From the NCBI RefSeq assembly GCF_014805685.1, contig NC_060900.1:4956601-5020600 (forward strand): 64,000 bases of DNA, read 5' to 3'. This document shows, piece by piece, positions 1-12,643 of this stretch (position 1 is the first letter of the stretch; each line of letters opens with the position of its first letter). The notes under the pieces were generated by a model. The model was not told the DNA's origin. It saw only the letters and a list, made by a program, of their open reading frames with translations, and did not search any database. This DNA comes from Silurus meridionalis (taxonomy: Eukaryota > Chordata > Actinopteri > Siluriformes > Siluridae). Position numbers and translations under genes: made by a program.

Positions 1-1116
1 TCCCGGTCACGAAAGGTTGCCGTGGAAACAACCAGGCGGTGTACACTCCACTCGTTCTTGGCTGACTTTCTGCATTGTGGAGTGACATTTCAATAGGCAC
101 CAAATATATTCTCTGTGCTAATAAGGTGATATTACTACAGTGAGCTGATAAAAACAGGGGAAGTCAAATACAAAACAGCCTCCACCCTTCTAACCATGCT
201 ATTCTCCCTCTATTGCTTCTGTCAATTCTTACAACTTAGAAAAGAGCAGGTTTCTCCAAACAGCTCAGTGAAAGATTAAGTCGGGAGTAAACACGAATGG
301 ATCGCCTGATTCAAGAAAACAATGTATAGAGCTGGAGATTAAGGTTTTGCAAGTACAGACATGGCTTCTAAAAGAATTGCATGCTAGACAGACAGTAAGG
401 GGTTTACGCAGTGGCTCACCAACAAGCCCCCTCATTGAGCACAAACCTAGCACGGCTGTGCAGGTTTGAGCTTACAAACCCCTCATTTGAAACAGACAGG
501 TGATTTTATGACTTCATTATTTTGAAGAGGCATGGAGAAATCGCTTCTTCTTTCCAGTGTATGAGTGAGATCATAGTTTATTTCAGGCAGGAAATGTAAG
601 AAGGGACCACCAGGCTCTAGCTGGTTTCACAAGGCTAAGAAAATGCATTTTTGATAAATTTGCTGGCATTGAAACATGAAACTACACCTCAGCTTGATAA
701 ACTACAAGCAGAAAACTGGAAAAGGACTAGTGCAGCAACTATAAGCACTTTTACCACGGCACTGTTACATTCTTGAATATGTTGATAGGAAGGTGTTGAT
801 TCATTTGTATTAACAGCAAGGGTTTAATATCAATGTGTTAATTCTAGTAAATGTTTTTTTCTGTATTAAAACTGAATTCTATGAGAATTCATATATCATC
901 TAAATTAGACCAAATCTAAACCTAACAATAAACTCTTTATTTTGGATTCATTTCATGTACTTCCCTTTTATTTACTATGTTTTATGATTTTTTTCTTTCT
1001 GGTCCTTGTCTTGTCTTTGGTCATTAATTGATTACCCTACTGTGTTCACCTGTTCCTTGGTGCCCTTCTTTAGTTTTTATTTTTTGCTTTTTTAATACTT
1101 ACATACACCAACCAGG
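1..1116. other. Gene-free sequence
   Basis: No exon, repeat family or regulatory motif could be recognised; short minus-strand frames lack any known pattern. Confidence 0.5.
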
Positions 1117-1650
1117 CATAACTTTATGGCCACTGATCAGGCATAAAATTATGACCACCTGCCTAATATTGTGTTTCGTCCCCCTTTTGCTCCTAAAACA
1201 GTCCTGACCTGTTAAGCATTAACAGCATTAACTTCTTCAGCAATTTGAGCTACAGGAGCTTGTCTGCTAAATCGGACCACATGGACCAGCCTTCGCTCCC
1301 CACATCAATGAGCCTTGGTCTCCCATGACCCTGTCGCCGGCTCACTACTGTTTCTTTCTTGGACCACTTTAAAAAAATCCTGGCCACTGCAGACCGGGAA
1401 CAGCCAACAAAAGCTACTTTGGAGATGCTCTGACCTGGTCTAGCCATCACAATTTGGCCCTTGTCAAACTCACTCAAATCTTTACACTTGCCCATTGCTC
1501 CTGCTTCTAACACATCAACTTTAAGGACAAAATTTTCACTTGCTGCCTAATATATCCCCCGCACTACCACGTACCACGATGAAGAGACAATCAGTCTTAT
1601 TGACTTCAACGGTCACAATGTTATAATGTCATAATGTTATACCTATTCCG
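1117..1650 (-). mobile_element. Internally deleted Tc1-like transposon
   Basis: On the minus strand, residues encoded by 1513-1260 match the N-terminal paired-type HTH of a common fish Tc1 transposase ([20 protein letters not shown], later [12 protein letters not shown]). The catalytic DDE part is missing; the sequence jumps to the 3' end with GGTCATAATTTTATGCC and GGCCATAAAGTTATGCC. The other end (1600-1645) has related TAACATTATGACATTATAAC. Size is about 0.53 kb against about 1.6 kb for full elements. It cannot mobilise itself. Confidence 0.75.
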
Positions 1651-2376
1651 TATATGTGTTGGCTTATGATTAAGGTTTACTTTTGTTTGGCAACCTGTAG
1701 TCCAGCCTCTGCATCTTATGAAAAGTAGTGAAAGTAAATAAATAATATTGCACATTGTTGACTATACAGAAATAATATTGCACATGTAAAACTAACATCA
1801 AAAGAAGTTAGTTTGGAGGACTCAAGGGCCCAGAAGTGGCAGCTTGGCTACAGGTTCAATTGAAAATTAAAGACAGAAGCATTCCTTTAAATATGACTTG
1901 CTTGATTTGGCTAGCTATCAAACCCAGCATAGCAAAGAATGCAGTAAACATACTGTAGACACTACAACACACATTTCATATAGACAAAACTTGATGAAAT
2001 AAAACACGCTAGCACTCTTAGCGTGCCACCGATGATCGTGACCTGCTGAAATCTGGGATTGAGTCGAGAAATTCCCCAAAGTAAACAAAGGAGGATCGTA
2101 AACAGAATTATTTGTCTGAAATTGGACAGAATAGTTTCTGTTTAACGTTGCTAAGACAATGATTCGGAACCGGTGCATCCACAGGTTGTACGTTTATGCA
2201 GCAGCATGGCCTGCAAGGGGCCACGTTATGTAACCAAGAGTTCAGGTGACAGGCTTCATTATTTCATCAGCATGCGATGTTTGTTGTTTATACACACACA
2301 GACACACATGTGCACACATACAGGACATACATGAGACATGCATGATTACTTCTCTCAACAAATTAACAGTCTATGA

Positions 2377-2377
<1 letters not shown>

Positions 2378-2449
<72 letters not shown>

Positions 2450-2542
2450 TCTCTAGCTCTCTAGAGCTGTAGGAGTCAGCATCTTTTTAATAATTCAGTG
2501 GTTTGGAAGAAGCCAGTGCAACTCAGAATAACACCCGAAGTA

Positions 2543-2599
<57 letters not shown>
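2378..2599. repeat. Two (GT)n microsatellites
   Basis: (GT)n at 2378-2445 and again at about 2544-2599, separated by about 100 bases of non-repetitive DNA. Confidence 0.95.
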
Positions 2600-2600
<1 letters not shown>

Positions 2601-3224
2601 TCATACATTTTTGTAGAGCATGTATTACCAAAAATTACTTAGAAGAGAAGAGAGCACCTATACACATAGGAACTGTCCATTAAGGAACTTCCTATTTATT
2701 ATCAAGCAGTATTTAATATGCAATAGTTTCTGACAGAATGGTAGGAATGACACTATGGGCAAGGCCCAGTGTTATATAAGACAGTGAGTTTGGTTAACAA
2801 CTCTGGCAAATATTTACTTTTAATACCATGATGCTTATACTGCTATAAATCCACGTGAGGTGCAGATCCTAACAAACATTTGCTATTTTTCTTATCTGTG
2901 GAATGCTTGAAACTAAGATATATATATTTTTTTTTAATTAAAGAGGTATACAAATGTAATCATGGAAAACAACACATCTGTATGCAGTTATTTTCCTGAA
3001 ACAACTACACTGTCAGAAAAAGTGACATATGGGCGGGGTCCTTCTGTGTACCTTTAATGGTATTATCCTTATGGCAAACGTTTTACATTTCTTTCTGGTA
3101 CCCCTAAAGTACAATTTCTCACATTTTTCACATAACAGTGTAATATAATGCAAGAGATTAGATTAGATTTGACTGTCAGCTAGATCTGGTGAGCACCAAT
3201 GAGTAAATCTTGATTAACTCATTT

Positions 3225-3425
3225 ATTCAACAGCCAATCATTAGTCACTTTCATTCACAACAACTAATCATTAATGACCATTGTTCTTAAAAAACAATCA
3301 TTGATTACCACTGTTCTCAACAACCAATCATTGATCACTAATGTTTTGACCACCAATCATTGATCACCATTGTTCTAAACAACCAACCATTGACTGCCAT
3401 TGACCAATCATTCGTCAGCTTTGTT
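3225..3425. repeat. Diverged minisatellite, unit about 36 bp
   Basis: Five to six units built on CAACCAATCATTGATCACCA then TTGTTCT. Units vary in length by a few bases. Confidence 0.8.
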
Positions 3426-4254
3426 TGTCACCTCTATAGTCTCCTTCACAAAAAAAAGTGTAATAAACGCAAGTTGTTCCATCTTGCATCTGTGTCCTTC
3501 TTGACCAATTCCTGAATTATCTTTAAGACATGTTAAATATAAAAATTTCTGTTTTAAATACAAAACACAATGAACACAAACCAGTCTATTGTCATCTGGT
3601 GACGTCTATCAACTATGATTTGCCGACACTGTGCTTGCAATGATTAACAAAAGTCACATAAGGAAATGCACCAGTCAAACTTGATAACCTAAAATGTCAA
3701 CTTGGATAATAACACAAATATGGTGGCGGTCCAGTTTAATGTGAATTAGTTGCATGAACATTTCTGCAGAAACAGAAGAGCTGCATGAATTCCCTTAGTT
3801 TAAAAAAGGTTTTATAATTTCCGACCCCCTAGCTGAGAAAATACGGATGATACAGTATATTGTTAGCTAAAGCATTGGCGAGACTGAAACCAACAAAAGC
3901 TTTTTCTCTGAATGGAAAATGACAAAGGATGTGAAGAAGATGTGTATCAGCTTCTAGCAAAGGATCATTTTGGCTTGGTCCCAATAACCAGGTGAACTTT
4001 GACCTAAGTCATGAGCTTTGGCCTTCTAAGCAAATTGATAACAAGCAGACGTTTTTCTTGTTTGCATTGTTGACATCTTTGCATCATTAATAACATCCTT
4101 GCTTTACAAAAGACCACAACCTAAATGGATATCTCTGGACTGTAATGGCGATAACTTAGATAAGGCAGATTAGCTAATTAAGATGAGCCACTGGAGGCAT
4201 CTTACATAACTTTGGAAGCTGGTCTGATGGGTTTTGTATCAGTAGTAAAGGTGT

Positions 4255-4735
4255 AGCTTCTAACCTTGTGAAGGACGTGTGACCTTTAGTCCCAAAGAAA
4301 AAGTCAAGGACTCTAAAGCTGTCAGTCCCTGTGAAGGAGGTGTGGCCATTGTGTGATTTATATTGGGATGTGGAAGTAATTGCACTTTTGCACTCCATAG
4401 TAGGGATAAGGAAACTATTTGGAAGTCGCAGGGATGAATAAACCAGAGACGAAGCATTTAAGATTTGCAGGGATGAGAAAACCATTTGATAGTTGATCTA
4501 CTCTTAGTTCTAACAATTAACCTTAAAAGTGGAAGCATTTATAAATATAGTTGACATAATCAAATCTTTGCCTTATTTTTCAGTCCCAGTAAAATGTGAA
4601 GGAAGTGTGAGCTCAGTTTCTGTCAGTTACATTAAAGAAGTAAAGAAGGCTTCTTTTTTTTGACTATCCTACTGAAGAAGGTGTGGTCTTTAGTCCCAGT
4701 AAAAAATTGATGGACTCTGAAGAAGGTGTAGCCTA
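4255..4735. repeat. Highly diverged minisatellite-like stretch
   Basis: GTGAAGGACGTGTGACCTTT, GTGAAGGAGGTGTGGCC, GTGAAGGAAGTGTGAGCTC and GAAGAAGGTGTGGTCTTTAG recur with CTTTAGTCCCAGTAAAA between them, at irregular spacing. Confidence 0.6.
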
Positions 4736-4907
4736 TTCACCATTCAATCATTTGAAGTACTGAAGTATAATGGAGACATGGCCTTCCACTTCTTTTACCT
4801 AAAACTACTAAGCTGCACTGGCATAATAGAATGTGATAGACTGGTATTCCATCCGTGATGTATGCCAGATGAACCACAACTCTGACCAAGATAAAGCACT
4901 TACAATA

Positions 4908-4990
4908 GATGAATGAATGAATGAAAGAATAACTGAACAAACGAATGAATGAATGAATGAATGAATGAATGAATGAATGAATGAATGAAT
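4908..4990. repeat. (GAAT)n microsatellite
   Basis: Tandem GAAT, slightly interrupted at 4922-4940. Confidence 0.95.
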
Positions 4991-5799
4991 ATGCACATGA
5001 TACACATCCTAAAAGGTGTCTCAGTAATAAGATTCAATTCAATATGCAATTCCTATCATATGCAACAGGACAAGTACACATAATTTGAAATCTTCCATAT
5101 TATACCAATCACAACAATTTACCAACTATTGTATGAAAGAATAAATTATAAACTAGTTTGTTGACAGAAACATACAGCTACTCCAGAGTCCTCAGTGAGA
5201 GTCCTAATTCTGATGTTCTCATGCTACAATGCAGCTTGGAAAATATGCAACCAGTGAATAAAACAATGGCACTCATACAACACTGTTCAGCATATGAGTT
5301 TGTTTCCCATTTGTAGGTTACCCACTTAGCACTTGGAATCCAGAAGATCAGGCTGCACTAGCCTCCACAGTTCACACAAGGATATTGCAGTCTTCTTTCC
5401 CAGTTTACAAGAGTGGCAAACTACATGAATTAAGTCAACGTGCACAAAGGAAGTCATTACAAACATGATAGCACACATGGTAAGTGTTAGTGATGCAAAA
5501 TGCTAATGTGTATTGGAGTGTGTAAATGCAGTGACAGGAGAAAAACCGGTACCTACTTTGAGATGAAGTTCCAGCGAAATGGTTAGACAGAGCGAGGGAG
5601 TAAGAGGAGCAGGAAAGCCACTGGTCTGTTTTGGGCTGGGGGCGTCTACTAATGGGCTGTGCTTCTGTGACTCAGCCTGTGTGCAAACCAGAAACACACA
5701 CACCTCTCAGGGCCTAACAAGTTTTGTTGGGGGGGGCTCCATAATAGTTTCCATCCAACTCACACACATATACACACACACATGCACAGATGGAAATAA

Positions 5800-6307
5800 T
5801 AGAAACTCCAGAGTGTTCTCAGAGGCAACTCCCTCTTGTGTTTTAGAATCAGGAGAACAGACCCATTTCCTCTCACTGTTTAAAATCACAGATGATGGTT
5901 TGATCTTCGTCACGTGGCCATATGGTTGGAACATCTGCTGAATATCAGCCTTGGTAACATACAATGGCATTGTCCAACTTTATCTTGGTCAGAGTTGTGT
6001 TGGATCCAGAGTCTGTACCAGGAACTCCGGTCATGAGTCAGGACTACACCCGGGAACACGAGATCGTCATAGGGGATGATACACATGGATTTACACACGT
6101 ATAGAGTGGCGATTTCTCTAAACGAATCCACTTACTTTCTTGTTTCAAGGAGGTGGCATGAACCCAGTGAACCCTGAGGAAACATGTGGCTTTAACATGT
6201 ACAGAAATGCCAAACTTCACAATCTCAGGACACTGAAGATGTGAAGCAGCAACACTGTCCATTGCACTACCCATTGCAGACACAAATTCTCGAATCTGAT
6301 TGATCAA
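5800..6307 (-). pseudogene. Broken coding-like patch, possibly Tudor-domain related
   Basis: Three overlapping minus-strand frames read like one interrupted protein: 6307-6120 (QIREFVSAMGSAMDS), 6131-5975 (CIIPYDDLVFPGVVL, then SSWYRLWIQHNSDQDKV) and 5970-5860 (YVTKADIQQMFQPYGHVTK). The pattern of a WYR strand followed by a DKV strand resembles extended Tudor domains; the last piece could equally be read as RRM-like. At least two frame changes are needed and no splice site explains them. This may be a decayed exon or chance. Neighbouring exons were not found. Confidence 0.25.
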
Positions 6308-6309
6308 AA

Positions 6310-8424
6310 TATGTTGATACTTTTTCTATAAGAGCAGCTCTGGCAGAAGTGCAGGCAGTATTTCAAACCACAAATATATTTTATTACAGTAATACTTTAG
6401 TGTTTCTATGGGGAAACACTAAAAGGAAAACAAGTTTGTGTTTTTTTCTGTTAATAACTGTTTATAGCTGCTATAACAAAGGTAATGACTTGTTTTGCAG
6501 ATGGACATAAAGGAATAAAAATGTCTGACGTAATTCCATACATCATAAATAAAAAGGTACAGTAATAATATCCATCTCCAAATTTACTCCAAAACAGCAA
6601 ATTGCTGTGGTATAAGAGCAATAAAACACATGTGGTTTTTCCATATATAAATACACCCCAACTCTCCAAACTGTAGCTGCCAACCAAAGCTCCTTCCAAC
6701 ACATTAGATCATATAACACATGGTCCGTGACCTCTGAGTTTGCCACGGTTTTTACTGTAGAAACTGTCATGAGGAAATGAGGAACAAAATGGAAAGGTCA
6801 CTTGTAATGAGCTGATTTGCATACCACAGCAAATATCAGATTGAAATCTGGTGAACATCCAGATAAAACCAAGGCAAGTGTAAATGCTTGTGGGCAAAAA
6901 CTTGTCAGGACATATGCCAGATACACATTTCAAGAGTGACAGCAATTAGAGTGCGCATCAACTGACTAAAAATGCTGCATTAGCTTTTGCGCTCACACTT
7001 TTGGACTTCTCTTATTCAGTCAATGAAGATATATTGCAATCGATGCAACACACATATACACACACTCAGCTGGAAGAGTTCAAGTGTTTCTCTTACAGTT
7101 TCCATGCTCAGGTCCAGCTTCAGGCTAGCACGCTCTTTAACTTGTCCTTCTTGCTCTATTAATGTGCCTCCACTGGGCACACTGAACTGTCAACAATTAT
7201 TAATCCCATCTACATACCTCTGCATTTACAATCCTGACATTCTGGAGAAAGACCAACCGTTGGCAAGACAACACCAAACATACAGTATGTATTTAACTAA
7301 ACATAGCTTCACTGTTACACCAGTTACGCTTGCAAAGAAAAAAAAGCATGCAACTCCTAACACCTAGATACATTACAAGAGGTTCCAGGTGACTGCTCGT
7401 CCATTCTTCAATGGTGCCAGACAGATTTCTGGCTGTAGTACTTACTTGAGCGAAACAGATTCAGTAGGCGATCCAAGGAAGTAGAAATTCTCTGTGTAAA
7501 TAGTATGGATCCCAGCCTGTCCCTTTCTTTTTTTTTTTTTTTTTGCTCAGCCGATAAAAGCCAGACAGGCAGGTATAGTACTTTGTACCTGATGTAGGAA
7601 GAAACTTCTCAGGAAGGCCGGGTTATATAACACTAACTCTATTTAAATGTGACACGTGTCTTCACCTGTGAAAATCGTCACAGCATTAAAAGGTGCAAAT
7701 CGAATATTTGGGCATATCAGGTGCCTCATACTTTATATTACCTCACATATATTAAATGCTTGGTTATATATTTAACTTTAGAACCACACAGTTTGGTATA
7801 GTGATAACTTTTTTAGTTTTTGATCACCTCAAATGGCATTTAGTAGGAGAATACATAACAACTCATCAGCAGTTTCTAATAATGTTCAACATACTGTCAA
7901 CAAAAACACAGAAAAATATACCTGTAGATGTAATGAAGAGAAACTTTCCAGGTTTCAGAATCCAATGAATGCAGACGTATGGCAGAGACTAGGTTTGGTT
8001 AGTAGGCAATATATGTGAGATGATGTTGTCAGTGGTATAGTGTTGACGTTGCAGTATTAACATGAACAATAAAGAGTGGAAGCTGATCTGTTTGCACAGA
8101 GCATTTATACTAGGAGATGAGAGAGCTTGAGAGGCACTAGAGAGAACACTAAAGAGGCACATCACCGCTCTCTTTAAATAGAGGAAGAACGAGTGCAAAA
8201 TCAGCACAGGTGCTATAATGCTGCAGAGGTGACTTTAGATCCAGTTTAGCAAAAATGAGCTTAACATACTGATCAAGAAGGTTAGCTCCTCCTTGAGATG
8301 CTCTCTGGACAGTTTTAATGTGTTGATGGTATGGAAAGGAATACTCAGTAAACTCACAGCCATTCTCGACAATAAACAGCATTCCCTCTCAGGATGTTTT
8401 GTTGGGATACCATTTTGCTCTGAA
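6310..8424. other. Gene-free sequence
   Basis: AT-rich unique DNA. A poly(T) run of 17 lies near 7528. No splice-consistent exon or known repeat seen. Confidence 0.45.
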
Positions 8425-8605
8425 CTAGAAAACTCAAACCTGTTCCAGCATGACTGCCTCATGATGTCCTCACTTCCCCTACATCAGTACCTGACCTTTC
8501 TAAGGCCCTTTGGCTGAATGAGCAAAAATCTCCACAATTGCACAAACCTCAACCTCTTTCCAAAAGAGTGGAGGTTCTTATAACAGCATATGGCAACTAA
8601 ATGTG
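8425..8605 (+). mobile_element. MITE copy (GACACCTGAC family), partial
   Basis: Shares AAACCTGTTCCAGCATGAC, CATCAGTACCTGAC, GGCTGAATGAGCAAAAATCT and AGAGTGGAGGTT with the other copies listed here. Its 3' end is cut by the (ATCT)n block at 8606. Confidence 0.65.
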
Positions 8606-8606
8606 G

Positions 8607-8698
<92 letters not shown>

Positions 8699-8711
8699 GT
8701 CTGTCTGTCTA

Positions 8712-8768
<57 letters not shown>

Positions 8769-8797
8769 CCGTCCGTCTGTCTGTTTGTCCGTCTGTC
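8606..8797. repeat. (ATCT)n then (GTCT)n compound microsatellite
   Basis: ATCT until about 8697, then GTCT with CCGT variants to 8797. On the other strand this is a GATA/GACA array. Confidence 0.95.
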
Positions 8798-9639
8798 ACA
8801 GTCAGTCTGTATCTCTGCAAGATTGCAAAAAAACTCCTAGAAAAAGGAAAATAAGTTTTTGATCAGTGCTCTGCCAGGAACTTGCCATCCAACTGCCAAA
8901 TAAAATACAGATTGAGCTGGAAAATAATACTGAGAAAGGCAGAAACTGAGCGGGTTAAGAAAGAAGTACAGCTGGAAGTACTGGACGATCGTATTCGATG
9001 CAATGTGATGTGAGCTCATTTACTCACTGTGCATGCCGATAATATGTCACCTTGATTAAAGAGCAGTTTTAATATTACTCTTACAAACACTAATGTCCAT
9101 CACAGTCTATTTCTTTCTCATTGTTTTTGTCTACTCCTAACTGCTTTCTTCCTCTCCCAGCTGCTCTTCTTCCCTCTCTTCCATTTCTTTCTCCTTCTTT
9201 GTTCACTTTTTTTATCTAGGATAAATATTTAACAGCTCAAATGCGTAAGCAGCAACTAAAGGGTCACGTCAATGGTTTTCCTATAACCCCCAACCCTCCC
9301 CTTTCTGGTGCTTTTCCCGTCTCCATCCATAGTCATGCAACTGAGCTGATACTATTAACCGCACTGGCACTTCTTGAAATAACTTTACATTTCCTTTTAA
9401 AGTAGATCTCAGGGGAAATGTATTGGAGCTCAGTGTTTGAATAAGACATTACAGTGATCGCAACGATCCTGCTCTTAAATTTGTCTCTGTCTCCCTCTGC
9501 TGGTTACCCTCGAAAACACAATCTCTTTTTATAACAAGTCAAAGTCTAACAGAGTATAACAGTCTATTGTCTATGATTATGTTTATATTTTAGTAAACAT
9601 TTGAATGAGTGAAAGTAAAAAGTTGTCCGAAAAACCTCA

Positions 9640-9960
9640 TTCTTTCAGCTGCCCTCATTAGTGGTCGCCACAGTGGTGGGATTTGTGATTTGTGGTGAGA
9701 GTAGAGAGCAGGTTTTGAAGAGCATGGAGAGGTGGAGGAACACGCTGGAGAGAAGGGGAATGAAAGTCAGTAGGAGTAAGAGAAAGTAGTGGAAGCCAGG
9801 CTGAGAGAAGAGGTGACCATCCGTGAGCAACAGTATGGTTTTATGCCGAGAAAGAGCACTACAGATGCATTATTTGCTTTGAGAATGTTGGAGAAATATA
9901 GAGAAGGTCAGAAGGAGTTGCATTGTGTGTTTGTGGATTTAGAGAAAGCGTACGACAACT
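9640..9960 (+). mobile_element. RTE-type LINE fragments, sense, out of order
   Basis: 9695-9785 encodes LKSMERWRNTLERRGMKVSR, which belongs to the C-terminal half of the fish RTE reverse transcriptase. It is followed directly by 9789-9960, which encodes the upstream fingers/palm part (EQQYGFMPRKSTTDALFALR, then HCVFVDLEKAYD). The order is the reverse of that in an intact element, so these are separate pieces. No full ORF remains. Confidence 0.75.
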
Positions 9961-9998
9961 TCTTTCTCAGCAACCTGTCGTACGCTTTCTCTAAATCC
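9937..9998. repeat. Foldback at the junction of two RTE fragments
   Basis: GGATTTAGAGAAAGCGTACG... on the plus strand is followed after a 20-base spacer by its exact reverse complement (GTCGTACGCTTTCTCTAAAT). The 22-base arms encode DLEKAYD in opposite directions, where the sense and antisense LINE pieces meet. Confidence 0.85.
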
Positions 9999-10385
9999 TC
10001 TCAAATTGGTCCAACTGACTTTCCATTTTTCATCCTATCCACTTCCTGCTACACCATCTCCACATCATCTAACTTTCTCTCCCTCTCTCATTTTCCTCTT
10101 TCATCAGCTGCTCAAAATACTCTCTCCATCTTCTTTACACACCCACCTCACTAGTCAACACATTTTTGTTTGCATCCTTTATTGCTCTAACTTACAGCAC
10201 ATCCTTCCCAGCTCAATCCTTCTGCCTGACCAATCATTGTCTTCTTCTTTAGTGTCCAACTTCTCATACAGCTTCTCATATGCCTTTTTCTTGGCATTCA
10301 CCACACAACCCTCTTCACCTGCTGCCGCATCTCCTTGTACTCCTGCCTACTTCTCTCATCACTTTGTCGATCCCAAATCTGAGAA
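9976..10385 (-). mobile_element. RTE-type LINE fragment, antisense
   Basis: The minus strand reads through the endonuclease-RT linker of the same RTE family: EYKEMRQQVKRVVVNAKK near 10350-10290, FEQLMKEENERER near 10115, KNGKSVGP near 10010, and then directly DLEKAYD at 9998-9978. Sequence between KSVGP and DLEKAYD is deleted, and stop codons interrupt the frame. Confidence 0.7.
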
Positions 10386-10389
10386 AAAC

Positions 10390-11594
10390 TGTAAGCACAT
10401 GACTGCTGATATGCAGGATTTTCCCATGTCTGCTTTTCTGTTCAGTCACGTCGCTGCATGCGAATATATCCGATTTCTTTATTGGTCAAATTAAACCATT
10501 TAGTGAAACTTCATTTATCCAGATTCAACATAATCTGTTATACCATTACAATGCAACAAAAAAATATTTAAAGTTTATTTTTTTCATTTCCAAATTGACA
10601 CATGAATAGCTCCAATGCATAGTCACTAAGAATACACACAAATAAATATTTCTTTCATAATAATCAGTGATCTTATCAACAGGAGAAATGTCTCTGGTTT
10701 GATTTTGAAGTTGTGCAAGGATTCATTTAGTCTACAATGAATAATGAAAGGATTTGATGTGGAGGTTCTTCTTCATCTTGCATGATGAGAATTGCAGTGC
10801 CACAGGCCTTCTGGAATCATCCAGGAATAAAAGGTGTGTATTTCCTTTAGGAAATAAAAGCACTGACTCATTCTTACGGCTGGAACTTTTTATAATTCAA
10901 CATCTTGCAAAACTTCAGCTAATTACTAAGTTGTTTTAGGTCATATAATTATTGATAGTTTAAGTGTAAATGTATACTATTGCTACTACTATTGCTACTA
11001 CAACTACTACTACTAATAATGAACAATCATCTTAATCGTAAAACTCATAAAGAATATGGATGGTTGTTAATGCACTGTTTAATACCACACTTAACATTCT
11101 CTAATCTTTTTCTCTTTCATAATTTCACAGTCATCCAGCATATACCCTTCTTGCCCAATCAGGAACACCTATGTTACGCAAACACAGAATTTCCCACACT
11201 ATGCTGGGTTTTTTATTTCCTGTCTGTAGCAGTGCTTTCTATACCTCCATTACCAGCTTTACTCTGATGTAACCTCAGAAGTAATAAGTAATTAACTAAA
11301 TAAAAAATATCGAAAGCATATTTTTCAATATTTTTTCAACAAATAAAATGGGTTTTGTAAATAAACAGGTAAAAAAAATTGATTTTTGTACACTTAAATT
11401 TTGTGACTAATTGTCTGAGGTAAACTTTACAGTTAAATGAAACCTGACTCTAAATATCATTGGTTTAATTCATAATGTTTATTGATTTGTTCTGATCGGG
11501 GAAATACGATTACGCAATTCAATACAATACTTCCTTCAGAAATTGTTATTGTGCCTGTACAGCCACTTCCTGTACAGCCACTGTGGTTCTTTCT
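10390..11594. other. Gene-free sequence
   Basis: AT-rich, with a (CTA)n-like patch at 10977-11012. Nothing else recognised. Confidence 0.45.
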
Positions 11595-12025
11595 AAAACT
11601 GTTAAAACAAACGTGAAGGCAAACAGTTGTAAAGGATGTCTTTGGATGTAGTATAATTAAATGTAAACCAGGAGACCCAAACCTGTTCCAAATGACAAAT
11701 CCAGCTCCATGAAAATATGGTTTACATGGGTTGGAGTGGAAGATCTTGAGTGTCCAGCTATAGAGTACGGACATCAACTATATTAAACAAATTTGGAATG
11801 AATCGAAATGCACCCCAGGCCTCCTCACATCACCCACCATCAGTACCTGACTTTACTAACACCCTTGTGACTGAATGAGCAAAAATCTCCACAAACACAC
11901 ACCAAAATCTAGATCTTCTATTTTCCCAGAAGAGTGGAGATTATTTTAACAGCAAATGATGACTAAATGTGGAATGAGATTTTAAGGACGGTATCCACAA
12001 ACTTTTATCCATATAGTTTAGGTTT
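11595..12025 (+). mobile_element. MITE copy (GACACCTGAC family)
   Basis: Nearly full copy: TATGGTTTACATGGGTTGGA, AAGATCTTGAGTG, CACCCCAGGCCTCCTCACAT, CCAGAAGAGTGGAGATTA and a terminus ACAAACTTTTATCCATATAG. Non-coding; the terminal motif suggests a Tc1/mariner-type non-autonomous element, which is an inference. Confidence 0.7.
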
Positions 12026-12516
12026 CTTTTTAAGAGCCTTTGGGAAAAACCACAATAATATCATTCTTACACATATGCACCTCGGGTTTTCCTAACAGCC
12101 TAAAAGGAAACTGAAAACATGATCCTTATAGCTACAGATACAATGACGTCTACATGTCTAGAGTATCCAGTGAGTCATATAATCTTCCAGCAGGTGTCTG
12201 TGAAACGCCATGAAATGAATTATAGTGCACTCATGCTCTCGAGTATCGTGTATAGTGACGTTTTCACCACTGAATAAAACATAAATAAAAGTTTATTGCT
12301 TTTTATCTCACAATTATGACTTTTTGTTCTCAGAATTGTAAGATATAAACTCAAAATTCTTACTTTTTTCTCAGAATTGCGAGATAAACTTGCATTTGCG
12401 AGAAAAAGGTCAGAATTGCAATAACCTTTTTTCATTTTTTATTTAGTGGCGGAAAAAGGCCTAGGAGTTTACGTAAAACAAATACGGCAGACCATTATAT
12501 TTAATAAATAGATTGA

Positions 12517-12538
12517 TTTATTATTAGCATTATTTATT
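12517..12538 (-). promoter_or_regulatory. neurl3 polyadenylation signals (two AATAAA)
   Basis: Reading the minus strand there are two AATAAA hexamers, at 12538-12533 and 12522-12517, roughly 105-130 bases downstream of the neurl3 stop codon. This is a plausible short 3' UTR. Confidence 0.45.
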
Positions 12539-12643
12539 TACACATGATGTACAAAATACTTACATTCAAATATAATACAGCATTTTAACATTTGCACATT
12601 TATACATCACTTTCTTAACATGGGCTGTTTCTTAACATGGTCT

